Shown here piece after piece: positions 39,349 through 39,439 of a stretch of 39,439 bases of DNA. Made by a program: the position numbers and the translations under genes. Below the pieces are notes generated by a model, which was given only the letters and a program-made list of their open reading frames with translations, was not told the origin of the DNA and did not search any database. Each line of letters begins with the position of its first letter. Within the stretch, counting starts at the first letter, position 1. The DNA comes from Gammaproteobacteria bacterium. GTDB taxonomy: Bacteria; Pseudomonadota; Gammaproteobacteria; Chromatiales; Chromatiaceae. The stretch is taken from the NCBI GenBank assembly GCA_011389885.1, contig JAABTK010000045.1, positions 1-39,439 on the forward strand, given 5' to 3'.

Positions 39349-39439
39349 AGGATGGGCAAAGGCGCTCCCCCGGTCATTTGTTTTGGTCGCGATCTATCAG
39401 CGCCGTGCCCATCACAGGCGTCTCCTAATGGGCACGGCG
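39349..39439 (+). repeat. Family A palindromic repeat, copy 3 (cut by window edge)
   Basis: It begins aggatgggcaaaggcgctcc and continues to the inner palindrome at the window end, in the same orientation as copy 2. Confidence 0.85.

Overview
The window is GC-rich bacterial chromosome, most likely from a gammaproteobacterium. The gene order atpIBEFHAGDC followed by glmU-glmS, the long RecQ with a C-terminal helicase-associated helix-turn-helix, and the Tat-exported aldehyde-oxidoreductase-type operon fit that class. The dense intergenic repeats suggest a purple or other sulfur bacterium of the Chromatiales, but that narrower placement is inference only.

Layout. Positions 1-2.6 kb hold a zinc/manganese-type ABC importer (binding protein, ATPase, permease) with a small inverted-repeat element inserted between its first two genes. 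From 2.7 to 9.5 kb lies an accessory region: a TonB-receptor remnant, a DUF2293 protein, a minus-strand stretch that looks like a group II intron without a reverse transcriptase, a 61-nt inverted repeat, a GT34-like glycosyltransferase, a DDE transposase, and arrays of tandem and dispersed repeats. From 9.5 to 13.4 kb, on the minus strand, a three-gene molybdenum hydroxylase of the periplasmic aldehyde oxidoreductase (PaoABC-like) type is encoded in the order 2Fe-2S, Mo, FAD. The following 1.2-kb non-coding gap carries a cluster of DnaA-box-like 9-mers beside an AT-rich stretch, which may be a replication origin. recQ follows on the minus strand, then a decayed antitoxin-toxin fusion, then nadD.

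From 18.2 to 25.5 kb is a complete F-type ATP synthase operon (atpI, B, E, F, H, A, G, D, C) with a near-consensus sigma-70 promoter in front and an intrinsic-terminator-like hairpin behind. A SlyD-like FKBP isomerase and the glmU-glmS pair for UDP-GlcNAc synthesis follow. A 971-residue hybrid sensor kinase comes next. On the minus strand are a cyclic-nucleotide-binding/rhodanese protein, an M23 peptidase, a TolC-type outer-membrane efflux protein and an unlisted 48-residue membrane protein. A TPR plus beta-barrel outer-membrane protein on the plus strand ends the gene content.

The most distinctive feature is the non-coding DNA. At least three dispersed repeat families (called A, B and C here) fill most long gaps, in both orientations and sometimes joined end to end. 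The strongest leads for new biology are the DnaA-box cluster, the intron-like element with its inverted repeat, the structured spacer between atpE and atpF, and the repeat mosaic.
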